Origin: Sinorhizobium sp. 6-70
GTDB lineage: Bacteria; Pseudomonadota; Alphaproteobacteria; Rhizobiales; Rhizobiaceae
Length of the DNA stretch: 64,000 nucleotides
Assembly: GCF_030124375.1 (NCBI RefSeq)
Contig: NZ_JASKLS010000001.1
Span: forward strand, 724,700 to 788,699
Direction of reading: 5' to 3'
Below the pieces are notes generated by a model. It saw nothing but the letters and a program-made list of their open reading frames with translations, did not search any database and was not told the origin of the DNA. Position 1 is the stretch's first letter; every line of letters begins with the position of its first letter. Shown piece after piece: positions 42,013-50,908 of this stretch. The translations under genes were made by a program, and so were the position numbers.

Positions 42013-42804
42013 TCAGCCCCGGCCATAGGCGTCGCGGTGGCGCCACCAGATTCCGTGCTCGTTGCGCCCCAGGGGAGCCCGGTCGAGCCATTGGTACACA
42101 CCCCAAAGCCCGTCCAGTCCGCGCGCATAGCTGGAATAGCTGTGATAGACGACGCCGTCGTCGAGCACGAAGGCGCTGACGCCCGGCCTGTCGCGCGTGT
42201 AAGTGGGCACATCGGTTCCCGTCATGGCCGCGATTTGGGCAACCGGTCCTTCGTCGCCGCGCCACTCCTGAACGGTCTTTCCGGCAAGCGGCTCCGGCGC
42301 CGGCGGCTCGCGGCGGAAGTTGTATTCTATCGTCCCCTTGCGCTGTTCTTCCTCCGTGAACCAGACGCTGAAGTCGCGGTTGAAATCGCCGTCGTTCGAG
42401 GAGGCCCAGGGAAAGGTCCAGCCCATCCGCTGCTTGAACGCCTGCAGTTTTGCAAGCGGCGCGCGCGACACCGCCGAGAAGGCGACATCGTGGTTCTCAA
42501 GATGGACGACGATGCCGTTGAACCCGTCCGCGATCGAGGAGCAGGACGGGCACCCGGCCGTGTAGTCGGGGCCGAACATGAAGTGGTAAACGAGGAGCTG
42601 CGAGCGCCCCTTGAAGAGGTCTTTCAGCGAGACGTTTCCTTCCTCGGTGTCGAACCGGTAATCCTTGTCGATCCGCACCCAGGGCAGCGCTTGGCGCCTC
42701 GTCGCCAGTTCGTCGCTGCGCCGCGTCAGCTCCTTCTCCTCCTGGAGCAGGTCGAGTCGCGCCGCCAGCCACTCTTCACGGGTTCCGGTTGCATGTGCCG
42801 TCAT
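42013..42804 (-). CDS. DUF899 thioredoxin-like protein
   Basis: A 263-residue DUF899-family protein with thioredoxin-fold character. Conserved blocks: EEKELTRRSDELATRRQALP, YHFMFGPDYTAGCPSCSSIA (the CxxC, Cys-Pro-Ser-Cys), HLENHDVAFSAVSRAPLAKL, WTFPWASS and DFNRDFSVWF. AAGGAG is well placed for ATG 42804; the GTG just upstream is less likely. It is divergent from a HTH/TPR-like regulator. No enzyme activity is firmly assigned to the family. Confidence 0.9.
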   Translation of the reverse strand: MTAHATGTREEWLAARLDLLQEEKELTRRSDELATRRQALPWVRIDKDYRFDTEEGNVSLKDLFKGRSQLLVYHFMFGPDYTAGCPSCSSIADGFNGIVVHLENHDVAFSAVSRAPLAKLQAFKQRMGWTFPWASSNDGDFNRDFSVWFTEEEQRKGTIEYNFRREPPAPEPLAGKTVQEWRGDEGPVAQIAAMTGTDVPTYTRDRPGVSAFVLDDGVVYHSYSSYARGLDGLWGVYQWLDRAPLGRNEHGIWWRHRDAYGRG

Positions 42805-42919
42805 CACTCTTCTCCTTTAGCCATCTGTCGTCGTACCTTCCCGGCGCGACGTGTTGCTTCGTGAGCAAGGTTAGGAGCGGATTTCGAATGGTGAGAGTGA
42901 CAAGTGTGACGGGATTCCG

Positions 42920-44140
42920 ATGGACTCGCTGATCACGGCCGCGGCACGCGCGCTTGCGACGGGCGATCCCCTCGGTGCCTTGAAGCGGGTTGCGCTGCGC
43001 GACGACCCGCCCGCGCTCGCGCTTCGGGGCATCGCAATGGCGCAGCTCGGCGATCTTGTCCGGGCAAAGGCGCTGTTGAAGAGCGCCGCGCGCGCCTTCG
43101 GGCGGAGGGAAGCCGTGGCGCGCGCCCGCTGCGTCGTCGCCGAAGCCGAAATCGCGCTCGTCTCGCGCGATCTCACTTGGCCTGCAAGGGCCCTCGACGC
43201 CGCGCGCGCGACGCTCGAAGCGCATGGCGACCGGGTGAATGCCGCCCATGCACTGAACGTCGAGGTCCGGCGCCTGCTGCTGATCGGCCGCCTCGACGAG
43301 GCCGAGCGCATGCTCGCCGGGTTCGATCCCTCCCCGCTTCCGCCGGGCTTGCGGGCCGCCCATGAGCTGGCCGTTGCGGGCATCGCCGCCCGGCGCCTGC
43401 AGACGCAGGCCGCCCGCGCGGCGCTCACCCGCGCCGCCGAAGCCGCGCGCGTGGCGGATATCCCGGCGCTGACGGCGGAGGTCGAAAACGCATCGCTGGT
43501 GCTGAAGACGCCGGCGGCGCGGCTGATTGCGCGAGGCGACGAACGGCCCCTCCTGCTTGAGGAGGTCGAGGCGCTGCTTTCGTCCGGGGCCCTCGTCATC
43601 GACGCCTGCCGCAACGTCGTCAGGGACGAGAGGCTGGCGGTCTCGCTCGCGACGCGCCCGATCCTGTTCGCGCTGGCGCGTGCGCTCGCCGAAGCCTGGC
43701 CGGGAGACGTGACGAGAAGCACGCTCCTTTCCCGCGCCTTCCGCGCCAAACACGCCGACGAATCCCATCGCGCGCGGCTCCGGGTCGAAATCGGCCGGCT
43801 TCGCGCCGAGCTTCGGGCGCTCGCAGACATAAGCGCGACGAAACGAGGTTTTGCGCTGGCACCGCGCCACGCGCGCGAGGTCGTCGTGCTGGCGCCGCCC
43901 GTCGAAGAGCGGCACGCGGCGGTGCTCGCCTTCCTTGCCGACGGCGAGTCCTGGTCGAGCTCGGCACTGGCAATCGCGCTTGGCGCGAGCCCCCGCACGG
44001 TGCAACGAGCGCTCGAACAGCTCGCGGCGGACGGAAAGGTGCAGGCCTTCGGCCGCGGGCCGGCGCGCCGCTGGATGACCCCGCCGCTCACCGGTTTCCC
44101 GACAATCTTGTTACTCCCCGGCCCGCTGCCGAGCGACTAG
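42920..44140 (+). CDS. Transcriptional regulator with TPR-like N-terminus and C-terminal winged helix
   Basis: A 406-residue Ala/Arg-rich protein. Residues 1-200 form helical TPR-like repeats (ALALRGIAMAQLGDLVRAKA, HALNVEVRRLLLIGRLDEAE). Residues about 230-300 contain a DNA-binding-like helical segment (STLLSRAFRAKHADESHRAR, LRVEIGRLRAELR), and residues 340-385 a winged helix (WSSSALAIALGASPRTVQRA). It lies divergently next to the DUF899 gene, a recurrent pairing, and probably controls it. Although both strands are open here, the antisense frame shows no such domain pattern. Confidence 0.8.
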   Translation: MDSLITAAARALATGDPLGALKRVALRDDPPALALRGIAMAQLGDLVRAKALLKSAARAFGRREAVARARCVVAEAEIALVSRDLTWPARALDAARATLEAHGDRVNAAHALNVEVRRLLLIGRLDEAERMLAGFDPSPLPPGLRAAHELAVAGIAARRLQTQAARAALTRAAEAARVADIPALTAEVENASLVLKTPAARLIARGDERPLLLEEVEALLSSGALVIDACRNVVRDERLAVSLATRPILFALARALAEAWPGDVTRSTLLSRAFRAKHADESHRARLRVEIGRLRAELRALADISATKRGFALAPRHAREVVVLAPPVEERHAAVLAFLADGESWSSSALAIALGASPRTVQRALEQLAADGKVQAFGRGPARRWMTPPLTGFPTILLLPGPLPSD

Positions 44141-44211
44141 TTTACCGCAACGGCGTCATCAGCCACGGCCGGATTGATGCAAGCTGGATAAAGACAGATA
44201 CTTCCAGCAGC

Positions 44212-44233
44212 TGATAAGACGCGCGGCGCTGTA
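44212..44233 (+). repeat. Fragment of palindromic repeat hairpin 2
   Basis: TGATAAGACGCGCGGCGCTG followed by TA equals the right arm of hairpin 2 (compare 5717-5738). The rest of the repeat is lost. It sits in the leader of the SnoaL-like gene. Confidence 0.6.
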
Positions 44234-44248
44234 AGTGGGAGAGGCGCG

Positions 44249-44620
44249 ATGGACATTCGATCGACACTGACGGAGCTGTGCGGAGCCTTCAACGCCCATG
44301 ATCTCGATCGCATCATGACGTTCTTTTCTGACGATTGCGTCCTGGAGATGCCGAGAGGAAGCAAGCCCTGGGGCTCGCGTTTCGAGGGCAAACAGAACGT
44401 ACGTGAAGCGCTGGCAACACGCTTCGAAGGCCTGCCTGATGTCCACTACGGCAACGACGAGCATTTTGTCGATGCCGCAGCCGATACCGGCATCTCGAAG
44501 TGGACCCTCACCGGCACGACCCGTGAGGGGACGAGAATCGAGGTCCGCGGTTGTGACTTCTACACGTTTCGCAACGGGAAGGTGATCCGCAAGGACTCCT
44601 ATTGGAAAATCGTCGAGTAA
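44249..44620 (+). CDS. SnoaL-like (NTF2-fold) protein
   Basis: A 123-residue cone-fold protein: CGAFNAHDLDRIMTFFSDDC at the N-terminus, FEGKQNVREALATRFEGLPD, and the end CDFYTFRNGKVIRKDSYWK, all typical of SnoaL-like polyketide-cyclase relatives that act as small hydrolases, isomerases or binding proteins. GTGGGAGAG lies before ATG. Followed 100 bp later by a beta-propeller protein on the same strand. Substrate unknown. Confidence 0.88.
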   Translation: MDIRSTLTELCGAFNAHDLDRIMTFFSDDCVLEMPRGSKPWGSRFEGKQNVREALATRFEGLPDVHYGNDEHFVDAAADTGISKWTLTGTTREGTRIEVRGCDFYTFRNGKVIRKDSYWKIVE

Positions 44621-44721
44621 ACCGGCGATGCTGGCCGATCGGATCGATCGGCGCACCGCAAGCCAAATGCTGCAGAGAGCTTTGTACCGCGCTGCAGGAG
44701 ATCATGCATCAGGAGGAAAGC

Positions 44722-45354
44722 ATGAAACGATCCGCCGCCGAAATCCTTCGTGAATACGGCCCCTTCCCCGAAGCAGACAACGTGCACGGCGTCACCTTCG
44801 ACGGCAGTCACCTCTGGTTCGCCTCCGGCGACCGGTTGAACGCCGTCGATCCGGCGAGCGGAGAACTGACGCGCTCGATCGATGTTGCCGCCCATGCGGG
44901 AACCGCTTTCGACGGCCGGCACCTGTTCCAGATCGCCGAGGACCGCATCCAGAAAATCGATCCGAAGACCGGCCGGGTGCTCGCGACCATCCCGGCGCCG
45001 GGCGGCGGCGGTGACTCGGGGCTCGCCTGGGCCGAAGGCACGCTCTGGGTGGGCCAGCACCGGGGCCGCAGGATCCACCAGATCGATCCCGAGACCGGCA
45101 AAATCCTCCGCACTATCGAATCCAACCGCGTCGTCACCGGCGTCACCTGGATCGACGGCGAGCTCTGGCACGGCACCTGGGAGGGCGACGAGAGCGATGT
45201 CAGGCATATCGATCCCAAAACGGGCGCGGTCCTGGAGCGACTCGACATGCCGCCTGGCGTGGGCGTGTCCGGGCTTGAGTCCGACGGCGGCGACCGCTTC
45301 TTCTGCGGCGGGGGGCGTGCCGGCAAGATCAGAGCCATCCGGAGGCCGAGGTAG
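44722..45354 (+). CDS. Beta-propeller (glutamine-cyclotransferase/SMP-30-like) protein
   Basis: A 210-residue protein made of repeated propeller blades: GVTFDGSHLWFASGDRLNAV, AGTAFDGRHLFQIAEDRIQK, GLAWAEGTLWVGQHRGRRI and GVTWIDGELWHGTWEGDES, each ending in an IDPxTG-type turn. AGGAGGAAAGC directly precedes ATG 44722. No signal peptide, so it is cytoplasmic. The blades resemble glutamine cyclotransferase and SMP-30-like folds, but it is shorter (about five blades) and catalytic residues cannot be assigned. Confidence 0.83.
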   Translation: MKRSAAEILREYGPFPEADNVHGVTFDGSHLWFASGDRLNAVDPASGELTRSIDVAAHAGTAFDGRHLFQIAEDRIQKIDPKTGRVLATIPAPGGGGDSGLAWAEGTLWVGQHRGRRIHQIDPETGKILRTIESNRVVTGVTWIDGELWHGTWEGDESDVRHIDPKTGAVLERLDMPPGVGVSGLESDGGDRFFCGGGRAGKIRAIRRPR

Positions 45355-45532
45355 GATGGGCGATCCGCCGCCGAACCCGCGCCGGACGCAATGACCGGCG
45401 ACAGGTGGAGGTCGCGCTACGCCAGCTACAGATTTTTTTCGAGGCATGTCGATTTTCAAGCAACTCGTTCGTCTTTGAAAAGCGCCGCTCATCTGAGGCC
45501 CGGCGTCGCCAATTTTTCCACGAGGTCTTTCC

Positions 45533-46768
45533 ATGTCGAATGTGCAGGTTCAGACGCAAAGTTCATATCGCTGGGTGATTGTCGCCGCCGGTGGCCTGTT
45601 GGGCTGCATCGCGATCGGCGCCATGTTTTCGCTGCCGGTTTTCCTCCGGCCCATTTCCGAAGACACCGGGTGGTCCGTCACCGGTGTTTCCAGTGCCATG
45701 ACCATCGGGTTTATCGCCATGGCGCTCGCAAGCATGATCTGGGGCAGTCTGTCGGACCGCTGGGGGCCGCGCGTTGTCGTGTCGATTGGCTCGGCCGTCC
45801 TGGCCGCAGCGCTGGCTCTCGCGAGCCAGGCGAGCTCGCTCATAGAGTTTCAGTTCGTCTTCGGGTTGGCTGTCGGTGGTGCGACCGCCGCGATCTTTGC
45901 GCCGATGATGGCCTGCGTGACCGGCTGGTTCGACACGCAACGCAGCCTTGCCGTGTCTCTCGTGTCAGCCGGCATGGGCATGGCGCCCATGACCATGTCT
46001 CCCTTCGCGGCCTGGCTCGTGACTATCTATGATTGGAGAACGTCCCTGCTGATCATCGCCGCCCTTACCGGGGCCGTGATGCTCCCCGTCGCGCTGCTCG
46101 TCCGCCGCCCGCCCGCTCTCGATGGCCCAAATGCCGTCGCCTCTTCGGATGGAGAGCAGCCCGACATGTCCGTCGGGCAGGCGATGCGGTCGCCCCAGTT
46201 CATCATCCTGTTTCTGACGAACTTCTTCTGTTGCGCCACCCACTCAGGCCCGATCTTCCACACGGTGAGCTACGCGATCAGTTGCGGCATCCCGATGATT
46301 GCGGCCGTCTCGATCTACAGCGTGGAAGGGCTTGCCGGCATGGGCGGTCGCGTCGCCTTCGGTATCTTCGGGGACCGGTTCGGCGCCAAGCGCGTCCTGG
46401 TCTCAGGGCTGTTGCTGCAGGCATTCGGCGCACTGGCCTATTTTTTCGTCCGCGATCTCGGCGCGTTTTATGCCGTGGCGGCCGTGTTCGGCTTCATCTA
46501 CGCCGGCATCATGCCGCTCTATGCCGTCATCGCCCGCGAGAATTTCCCGCTGCGCATGATGGGCACCGTGATCGGCGGAACGGCAATGGCCGGTAGCCTG
46601 GGCATGGCAACCGGACCCTTGGCCGGAGGGCTGATCTACGACACCTTCGCGAGCTACGGCTGGCTCTATATCGGCGCCTGGGGCATCGGGATCGGCGCCT
46701 TCCTGATCGCCCTAACCTTCAGGCCCTTCCCCAAGGCCAAGGCCGAGCCCGCCCCATTGCCTGCGTAA
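45533..46768 (+). CDS. Major facilitator superfamily transporter (monocarboxylate/oxalate-type)
   Basis: A 411-residue 12-helix transporter. The loop 2-3 motif reads GSLSDRWGPRVVVS, matching the MFS signature, and the N-terminal half FVFGLAVGGATAAIFAPMMA and TGWFDTQRSLAVSLVSAGMG is typical of the oxalate:formate antiporter and monocarboxylate group. The second half repeats GRVAFGIFGDRFGAKRVLV. Its substrate is probably a small organic acid, though this is only a sub-family guess. It stands alone, convergent with the YiaV-like gene. Confidence 0.9.
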   Translation: MSNVQVQTQSSYRWVIVAAGGLLGCIAIGAMFSLPVFLRPISEDTGWSVTGVSSAMTIGFIAMALASMIWGSLSDRWGPRVVVSIGSAVLAAALALASQASSLIEFQFVFGLAVGGATAAIFAPMMACVTGWFDTQRSLAVSLVSAGMGMAPMTMSPFAAWLVTIYDWRTSLLIIAALTGAVMLPVALLVRRPPALDGPNAVASSDGEQPDMSVGQAMRSPQFIILFLTNFFCCATHSGPIFHTVSYAISCGIPMIAAVSIYSVEGLAGMGGRVAFGIFGDRFGAKRVLVSGLLLQAFGALAYFFVRDLGAFYAVAAVFGFIYAGIMPLYAVIARENFPLRMMGTVIGGTAMAGSLGMATGPLAGGLIYDTFASYGWLYIGAWGIGIGAFLIALTFRPFPKAKAEPAPLPA

Positions 46769-46893
46769 GGGAGACGAATGCGGTCGGCCGCGACAGGGCG
46801 TGTCGCGGCCGCTTCGCTGCCCCGCTCGGCGCTCGCCTTTCAGTCGGTGTGCAATTTTTCGGTGACCAGCGTCTGCCGCATCGTGCAGTAGCG

Positions 46894-47835
46894 TCAGAAC
46901 GGGTTGATATAGTTCGTGATCGCGATCTGCCGGAGCAGCACGCGGCGGATCACATGCGCGGGCTTGACCCGGTCGGTGAAGATCGCTGCGGCGCCGGTGG
47001 CGCCGGCCGGCAGGCGGTTGGCGAAATCCTGGTCGTCGAGCCGGACCCGAACGATGAAGGGCACACTCTTGATCGCCGTCGGCGCAACCGCCGCTCCCGA
47101 TACTTGCGTCTGCCCGCTGGCAACGGCCTGCAGGACGCTTTCGACCTTGCCGGTGTAAACCTCGCCCGGCGCAAATTTGAACGTCGCCTCCACCCATTGC
47201 CCGGGTGCGATATAGCGCGCGTCGATCTGCGGGATCTCGACGCCGATGATGGTCTCGGACGTGTCGATGAACGCCATCACCGGCGACAGCGGCAGGTTGG
47301 AAACGCGCGCGCCCTTCCGGAGCGCCAGATTGGTCACGTAGCCGTCGGCCGGCGCGCGGACCGTCGTCTTGTCGAGATCCCAGCGGGCATTGGTGATCTG
47401 TGCCCTGAGATCGTCAACCTCGGCCTGCCGCTGCTGCACGTCGAAGGCCGGGCCGGCCCCGGTCGTCTCAAGTTGCGTCGTCTGCGCCAGCCGCAGTTCC
47501 TGGAACTTGAGCTCCGCCTGGAGCGCCTCGACCTTCGACTGGTAAGGCACCGGATCGATGCGGAAGAGCACGTCGCCGGCCTTGAGCGGGGCGTTCGCCG
47601 CCACTGGCACGTCGACCACCTCACCCGCGACGTTCGGCACGATGCCGATCGAATTGCGCACGACCAGCGCCAAGCCTTGCGGCGCGCCCCAGTTCATCGG
47701 GATGAACAGGCCGACCAGCAGCAGAAGCAGCACCAGGATCGGCGAGATCTTCCAGAACAGGTTGAATGGGATGATCCCGAACTTCACCAGGCAGAACAGG
47801 AGGAGGAGATAGACATTGAGGAGGACGACGATCAT
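46894..47835 (-). CDS. HlyD-family membrane-fusion protein (YiaV-like)
   Basis: A 313-residue periplasmic adaptor. An N-terminal membrane part (LLLLFCLVKFGIIPFNLFWK, then LVLLLLLVGLFIP) precedes the barrel-sandwich block VPNVAGEVVDVPVAANAPLK, GDVLFRIDP, a short coiled coil (KVEALQAELKFQELRLAQTT) and the second lipoyl half TTVRAPADGYVTNLALRKGA. It overlaps the DUF3302 gene by ATGA. The same gene pair occurs in E. coli as yiaW-yiaV. No outer-membrane channel or energised pump lies next to it. Confidence 0.9.
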   Translation of the reverse strand: MIVVLLNVYLLLLFCLVKFGIIPFNLFWKISPILVLLLLLVGLFIPMNWGAPQGLALVVRNSIGIVPNVAGEVVDVPVAANAPLKAGDVLFRIDPVPYQSKVEALQAELKFQELRLAQTTQLETTGAGPAFDVQQRQAEVDDLRAQITNARWDLDKTTVRAPADGYVTNLALRKGARVSNLPLSPVMAFIDTSETIIGVEIPQIDARYIAPGQWVEATFKFAPGEVYTGKVESVLQAVASGQTQVSGAAVAPTAIKSVPFIVRVRLDDQDFANRLPAGATGAAAIFTDRVKPAHVIRRVLLRQIAITNYINPF

Positions 47836-48077
47836 GGCTGCCGCTCCTTTGCAGCCGAGGCCGGAACGTCGACATAGGCCCAGATCAGCACAAGCGGCCA
47901 GAAGACGAAGCCGAAGAACAGCGTCACCCAGCCGCCGACCGTGACCGCTTCCGCCCAGGGATGGTTGCGCCGTTTCGCGATCATGCCCGGCAGCATGGCG
48001 AGGAAGACGATCACAAAGACCGTGCTCAACACGAGCACGATCAGCACGACCCAGGCAAAGATGTCGATCATGCTCAC
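47832..48077 (-). CDS. DUF3302 inner-membrane protein (YiaW-like)
   Basis: An 81-residue protein with two membrane helices (IFAWVVLIVLVLSTVFVIVF and GGWVTLFFGFVFWPLVLIWAYV) and the family end PASAAKE. Its stop overlaps the start of the HlyD-type gene, so both are translated together. It is probably the membrane partner of the adaptor protein. Substrate unknown. Confidence 0.87.
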   Translation of the reverse strand: MSMIDIFAWVVLIVLVLSTVFVIVFLAMLPGMIAKRRNHPWAEAVTVGGWVTLFFGFVFWPLVLIWAYVDVPASAAKERQP

Positions 48078-48171
48078 AGCCGGCCTCCCTCCCTCTATCG
48101 GCGATAGGATACGAAGTCCGGGGCCGAGAGATGAAGTACGTTACTGTTACATTCAGCCAAAGGCGCCGCCT

Positions 48172-48271
48172 CTACAGCGCCGCACTTCTTGTCAGACGCG
48201 CAAGGGACGCTGTAGCACTTTGAGTTGCTTCAGGTTTCTACCCTTAAATCGAGGATTTAAGGATCATGCAG
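48172..48271 (-). repeat. Two-hairpin palindromic repeat copy
   Basis: Starts CTACAGCGCCGCACTTCTTG, passes CGCTGTAGCACTTTGAG and ends GATTTAAGGATCATGCAG. Same family, opposite orientation to the 5.6-kb copy, with a shortened hairpin 1. It ends 4 bp before the stop codon of the TRAP large permease, so it lies in that transcript's 3' end. Confidence 0.8.
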
Positions 48272-48275
48272 TCGC

Positions 48276-50018
48276 TCAGCCGTAGAGATATTCCGGCAGC
48301 CAGAGCGTCATGCCGGGCCAGAGATACATGATGATCATGCAGAGGATGACGATCAGCATGTAAGGCATCATGCCGGCGAAGATCTGGTTCAACGTGACGT
48401 GCGGCGGCGACACGCCCTTGAGGTAGTAGGCCGACATCGCCACCGGCGGCGACAGGAAGGCCGCCTGCAGGTTGACGAAGACGAGCACGCCCCAGAGCAC
48501 CGGGTCGATGTCGAAGTGCCTCAGCATCGGCAGGAAGATCGGCACGAAGATGATGATGATCTCCGTCCATTCGAGCGGCCAGCCAAGGATGAAGATGATC
48601 GCCTGCGACAGGATCATGAACTGAATTGGCGTGAGATCGAGCGCGAGCACCCATTGCTCGATCAGCGCCTGCCCGCCGAGGATGGCGAAGACGGCGGAGA
48701 AGAGCGCCGAACCAACGAAGAGCCAGCACACCATGGCCGTGGTCTTCGCGGTTAGGAACACCGCCTCCTTGGTGCGTTTCCAGTCGAGCGTGCGCGCCTG
48801 GAAGGCGAGCAGGAAGGCACCGGCGGCGCCGACGGCCGCGGACTCGGTCGCGGTCGTGATGCCGAACAGGATGACGGCGAGCACGACGACGGTGAGGATG
48901 CCGAGCGGCATGACGGAGGAGACGAGCAGCTTCATCACCTGAAGCCGCTCCGCGCCCATGTTGCGATAGTAGCGGATGAGGACCAGGGCGGAGATTGCTG
49001 CGGCGATAGCGAAGGACACATAAAAAGCGGTGCTCGGCCCGTTGACGACCGCCGGCCCGTTATCGACCGCAGGCGCGCCGAGCTGTTCCAGCCCCTCCGG
49101 CGCTTCGCTTTCGCCGGAGGCCTGCGGATGGATGACGGCATACCACCACACGAGCGCCAGCGTGAAGACGGTCAGCGAGAAGGGCACCAGAGCCGCGCCG
49201 AAATTCTTGACGAGCCGCCAATAGGTCAGCCGCCCCTCGCCCGTGTCCAGCGCCAGCGCCTTCGCCGGCGAGACCAGTGCCCGGAAAAGCCCCGCCAGCA
49301 TGTTCGGCGAATAGGCTGCCTGCAGCTTGCTCATCCAGGAAGCGACCGGAACCCGTGTCTGCTCCTCGGGCAAAGCCGGCGCGATCTTGGGATTGATCGC
49401 CGCCCAGCCGAGAATATAGGCGAGATAGAGGAACGACAGAAAGAAGCCCGGCAGCATCGTCGCGGCATAGAGCTTGACGACGGACTGCCCCGCGACCGCT
49501 GCATAGACGATGATCATCACCGAGGGCGGGATCAGGATGCCGAGCGTGCCGCCCGCGGTGATCACGCCTGAGGCGAGCTTGACGTCGTAGCCGGCGCGCA
49601 GCATCGGGCTCATGGCGATCACGCCCATCAGCACCACCACGGCGCCGACAAGGCCGCTGGCGATGCCCCAGAAGGTGCAGACAATCAGCGTCGCGACAGC
49701 GAGCGACGCCGGCACCCGCCGGAACGAGAGCTGGATGCTATAGAACATCTTGTCTACGAGCGCCCCGCGCTCCATCACATAGCCCATCAGCACGAAAAGC
49801 GGGATCGAGATCAGCACGTCGTTGGTCATCGCTCCATAGGTGCGCTGGACCATCAGGTCGAAGACGCGGTTGTCGATCCAGTGCTCGGCCGGATTGTAGA
49901 AGGCATAGAAGCCGAAGAGCATGCCGAGCCCCATCAGCGTGAAGGCGGTCGGGAAGCCCATGATGATGACCACGACGATGAGCATCAGCATCGTCAGTCC
50001 CATAAACTGATCGCTCAC
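48276..50018 (-). CDS. TRAP transporter large permease (DctM-type)
   Basis: About 580 residues and roughly 14 helices, longer than the usual 430-residue DctM because of an insertion around residues 230-380. Signature blocks: GFPTAFTLMGLGMLFGFYAF, VLISIPLFVLMGYVMERG, GGTLGILIPPSVMIIVYAAV (the substrate/Na+ site region) and GWPLEWTEIIIIFVPIFLPM. GTG 50018 is chosen: it overlaps the DctQ stop as GTGA and follows GAGAGG. It carries out Na+-driven uptake of an organic acid presented by the binding protein at 50909-52051. Confidence 0.92.
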   Translation of the reverse strand: MSDQFMGLTMLMLIVVVIIMGFPTAFTLMGLGMLFGFYAFYNPAEHWIDNRVFDLMVQRTYGAMTNDVLISIPLFVLMGYVMERGALVDKMFYSIQLSFRRVPASLAVATLIVCTFWGIASGLVGAVVVLMGVIAMSPMLRAGYDVKLASGVITAGGTLGILIPPSVMIIVYAAVAGQSVVKLYAATMLPGFFLSFLYLAYILGWAAINPKIAPALPEEQTRVPVASWMSKLQAAYSPNMLAGLFRALVSPAKALALDTGEGRLTYWRLVKNFGAALVPFSLTVFTLALVWWYAVIHPQASGESEAPEGLEQLGAPAVDNGPAVVNGPSTAFYVSFAIAAAISALVLIRYYRNMGAERLQVMKLLVSSVMPLGILTVVVLAVILFGITTATESAAVGAAGAFLLAFQARTLDWKRTKEAVFLTAKTTAMVCWLFVGSALFSAVFAILGGQALIEQWVLALDLTPIQFMILSQAIIFILGWPLEWTEIIIIFVPIFLPMLRHFDIDPVLWGVLVFVNLQAAFLSPPVAMSAYYLKGVSPPHVTLNQIFAGMMPYMLIVILCMIIMYLWPGMTLWLPEYLYG

Positions 50019-50683
50019 GGTTCGACCTCTCCCCCCATTCCCCGTTGCCGGGCCGCCTTGTCGATGTTCTGCGCCCGTTCGATCGCCGCATCGCGGGCTT
50101 CGGCGTCGACATATTCGCTGCCGGCGAGCTGCTGGGCGACCACGTCGATCTCCTCGACGTCGCGCAGCCGCTCCGGCCACTCCCCGGTTCTGAGGCACAG
50201 GACGCAGCGCGCGATCTCGGCAAGTCCCTGAAGCATCACCAGCGCACCCGCGATCGGAATGACCGTCTTGAAATAGTAGATCGGCGGGCCTTCCGCCGTC
50301 ACGGTCGAATGCTCGCCGATCCGCCAGGACAGCGCCGCATAGTCATAGCCGGCATAAACCAGGGCCGCGACGCCGGGCAGGAAGAACAGGATGTAGAGCA
50401 AAAGGTCGAGCGCCGCCTGCGTCCGGGGCCTAAGCGAACTGTAGAGAAAATCACCGCGCACATGGGCGTTCTGCGCCAGCGCATAGGCGCCGGCAAGCAT
50501 GAACAGCGTGCCGTAGAACATGTTGCTGGCGTCGAAGATCCATGCCGTCGGCATGTTGAGGATGTAGCGCTTGAAGACCTCGACGCAGACAAGCGTCATC
50601 AGGCCGATGATCAGCCAGGCGGAAGCCTTGCCGATCCATACGCTGATCGCATCGACCCTCAGGAGAAAATGCTGAACGTTCAC
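50015..50683 (-). CDS. TRAP transporter small permease (DctQ-type)
   Basis: A 222-residue membrane protein with four helices (residues about 20-40, 52-72, 92-112 and 135-155) and the DctQ blocks VCVEVFKRYILNMPTAWIFD, NMFYGTLFMLAGAYALAQNA and HVRGDFLYSSLRPRTQA. A polar C-terminal tail of about 60 residues is longer than usual. Its stop overlaps the DctM GTG start. It forms the membrane complex with the large permease and is separated from the binding-protein gene by a 225-bp hairpin mosaic. Confidence 0.92.
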   Translation of the reverse strand: MNVQHFLLRVDAISVWIGKASAWLIIGLMTLVCVEVFKRYILNMPTAWIFDASNMFYGTLFMLAGAYALAQNAHVRGDFLYSSLRPRTQAALDLLLYILFFLPGVAALVYAGYDYAALSWRIGEHSTVTAEGPPIYYFKTVIPIAGALVMLQGLAEIARCVLCLRTGEWPERLRDVEEIDVVAQQLAGSEYVDAEARDAAIERAQNIDKAARQRGMGGEVEP

Positions 50684-50908
50684 CCCGCGCCTCCCACCGG
50701 CGGCGGCAGACGCGGCCGTAGCCGCATCACCGCTCTATCTTTTTGCAATCGGTGACGTTTGCGGCCTTGGGCCTTCGGCCCAAGGCCTTGTCGAGCTAGA
50801 GCGGGATGAGGAAAAATGTGTGCGGTTTTCCGCCCGCATCCCGCTCTAACTGATTAGAATCGATCACGTTTATGATTTTAGGTCGATCCGACCTAAAATC
50901 ATCGTGAT
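50684..50908 (-). repeat. Hairpin mosaic between TRAP binding-protein and permease genes
   Basis: Three stacked inverted repeats: GGCCTTGGGCC/GGCCCAAGGCC (50763-50787), TAGAGCGGGATG/CATCCCGCTCTA (50797-50848), and ATGATTTTAGGTCG/CGACCTAAAATCAT (50872-50902) inside an outer GATCACG/CGTGATC pair. The last begins right after the binding-protein stop codon. Such structures can protect the upstream mRNA and reduce read-through, giving more binding protein than permease. Confidence 0.75.

Noticed and set aside
42776..44005. Long minus-strand frames opposite the TPR/HTH regulator
   Set aside because: The + frame shows TPR-like helices and a winged helix and starts divergently from the DUF899 gene; the minus frames are low-complexity Arg/Ala/Ser.
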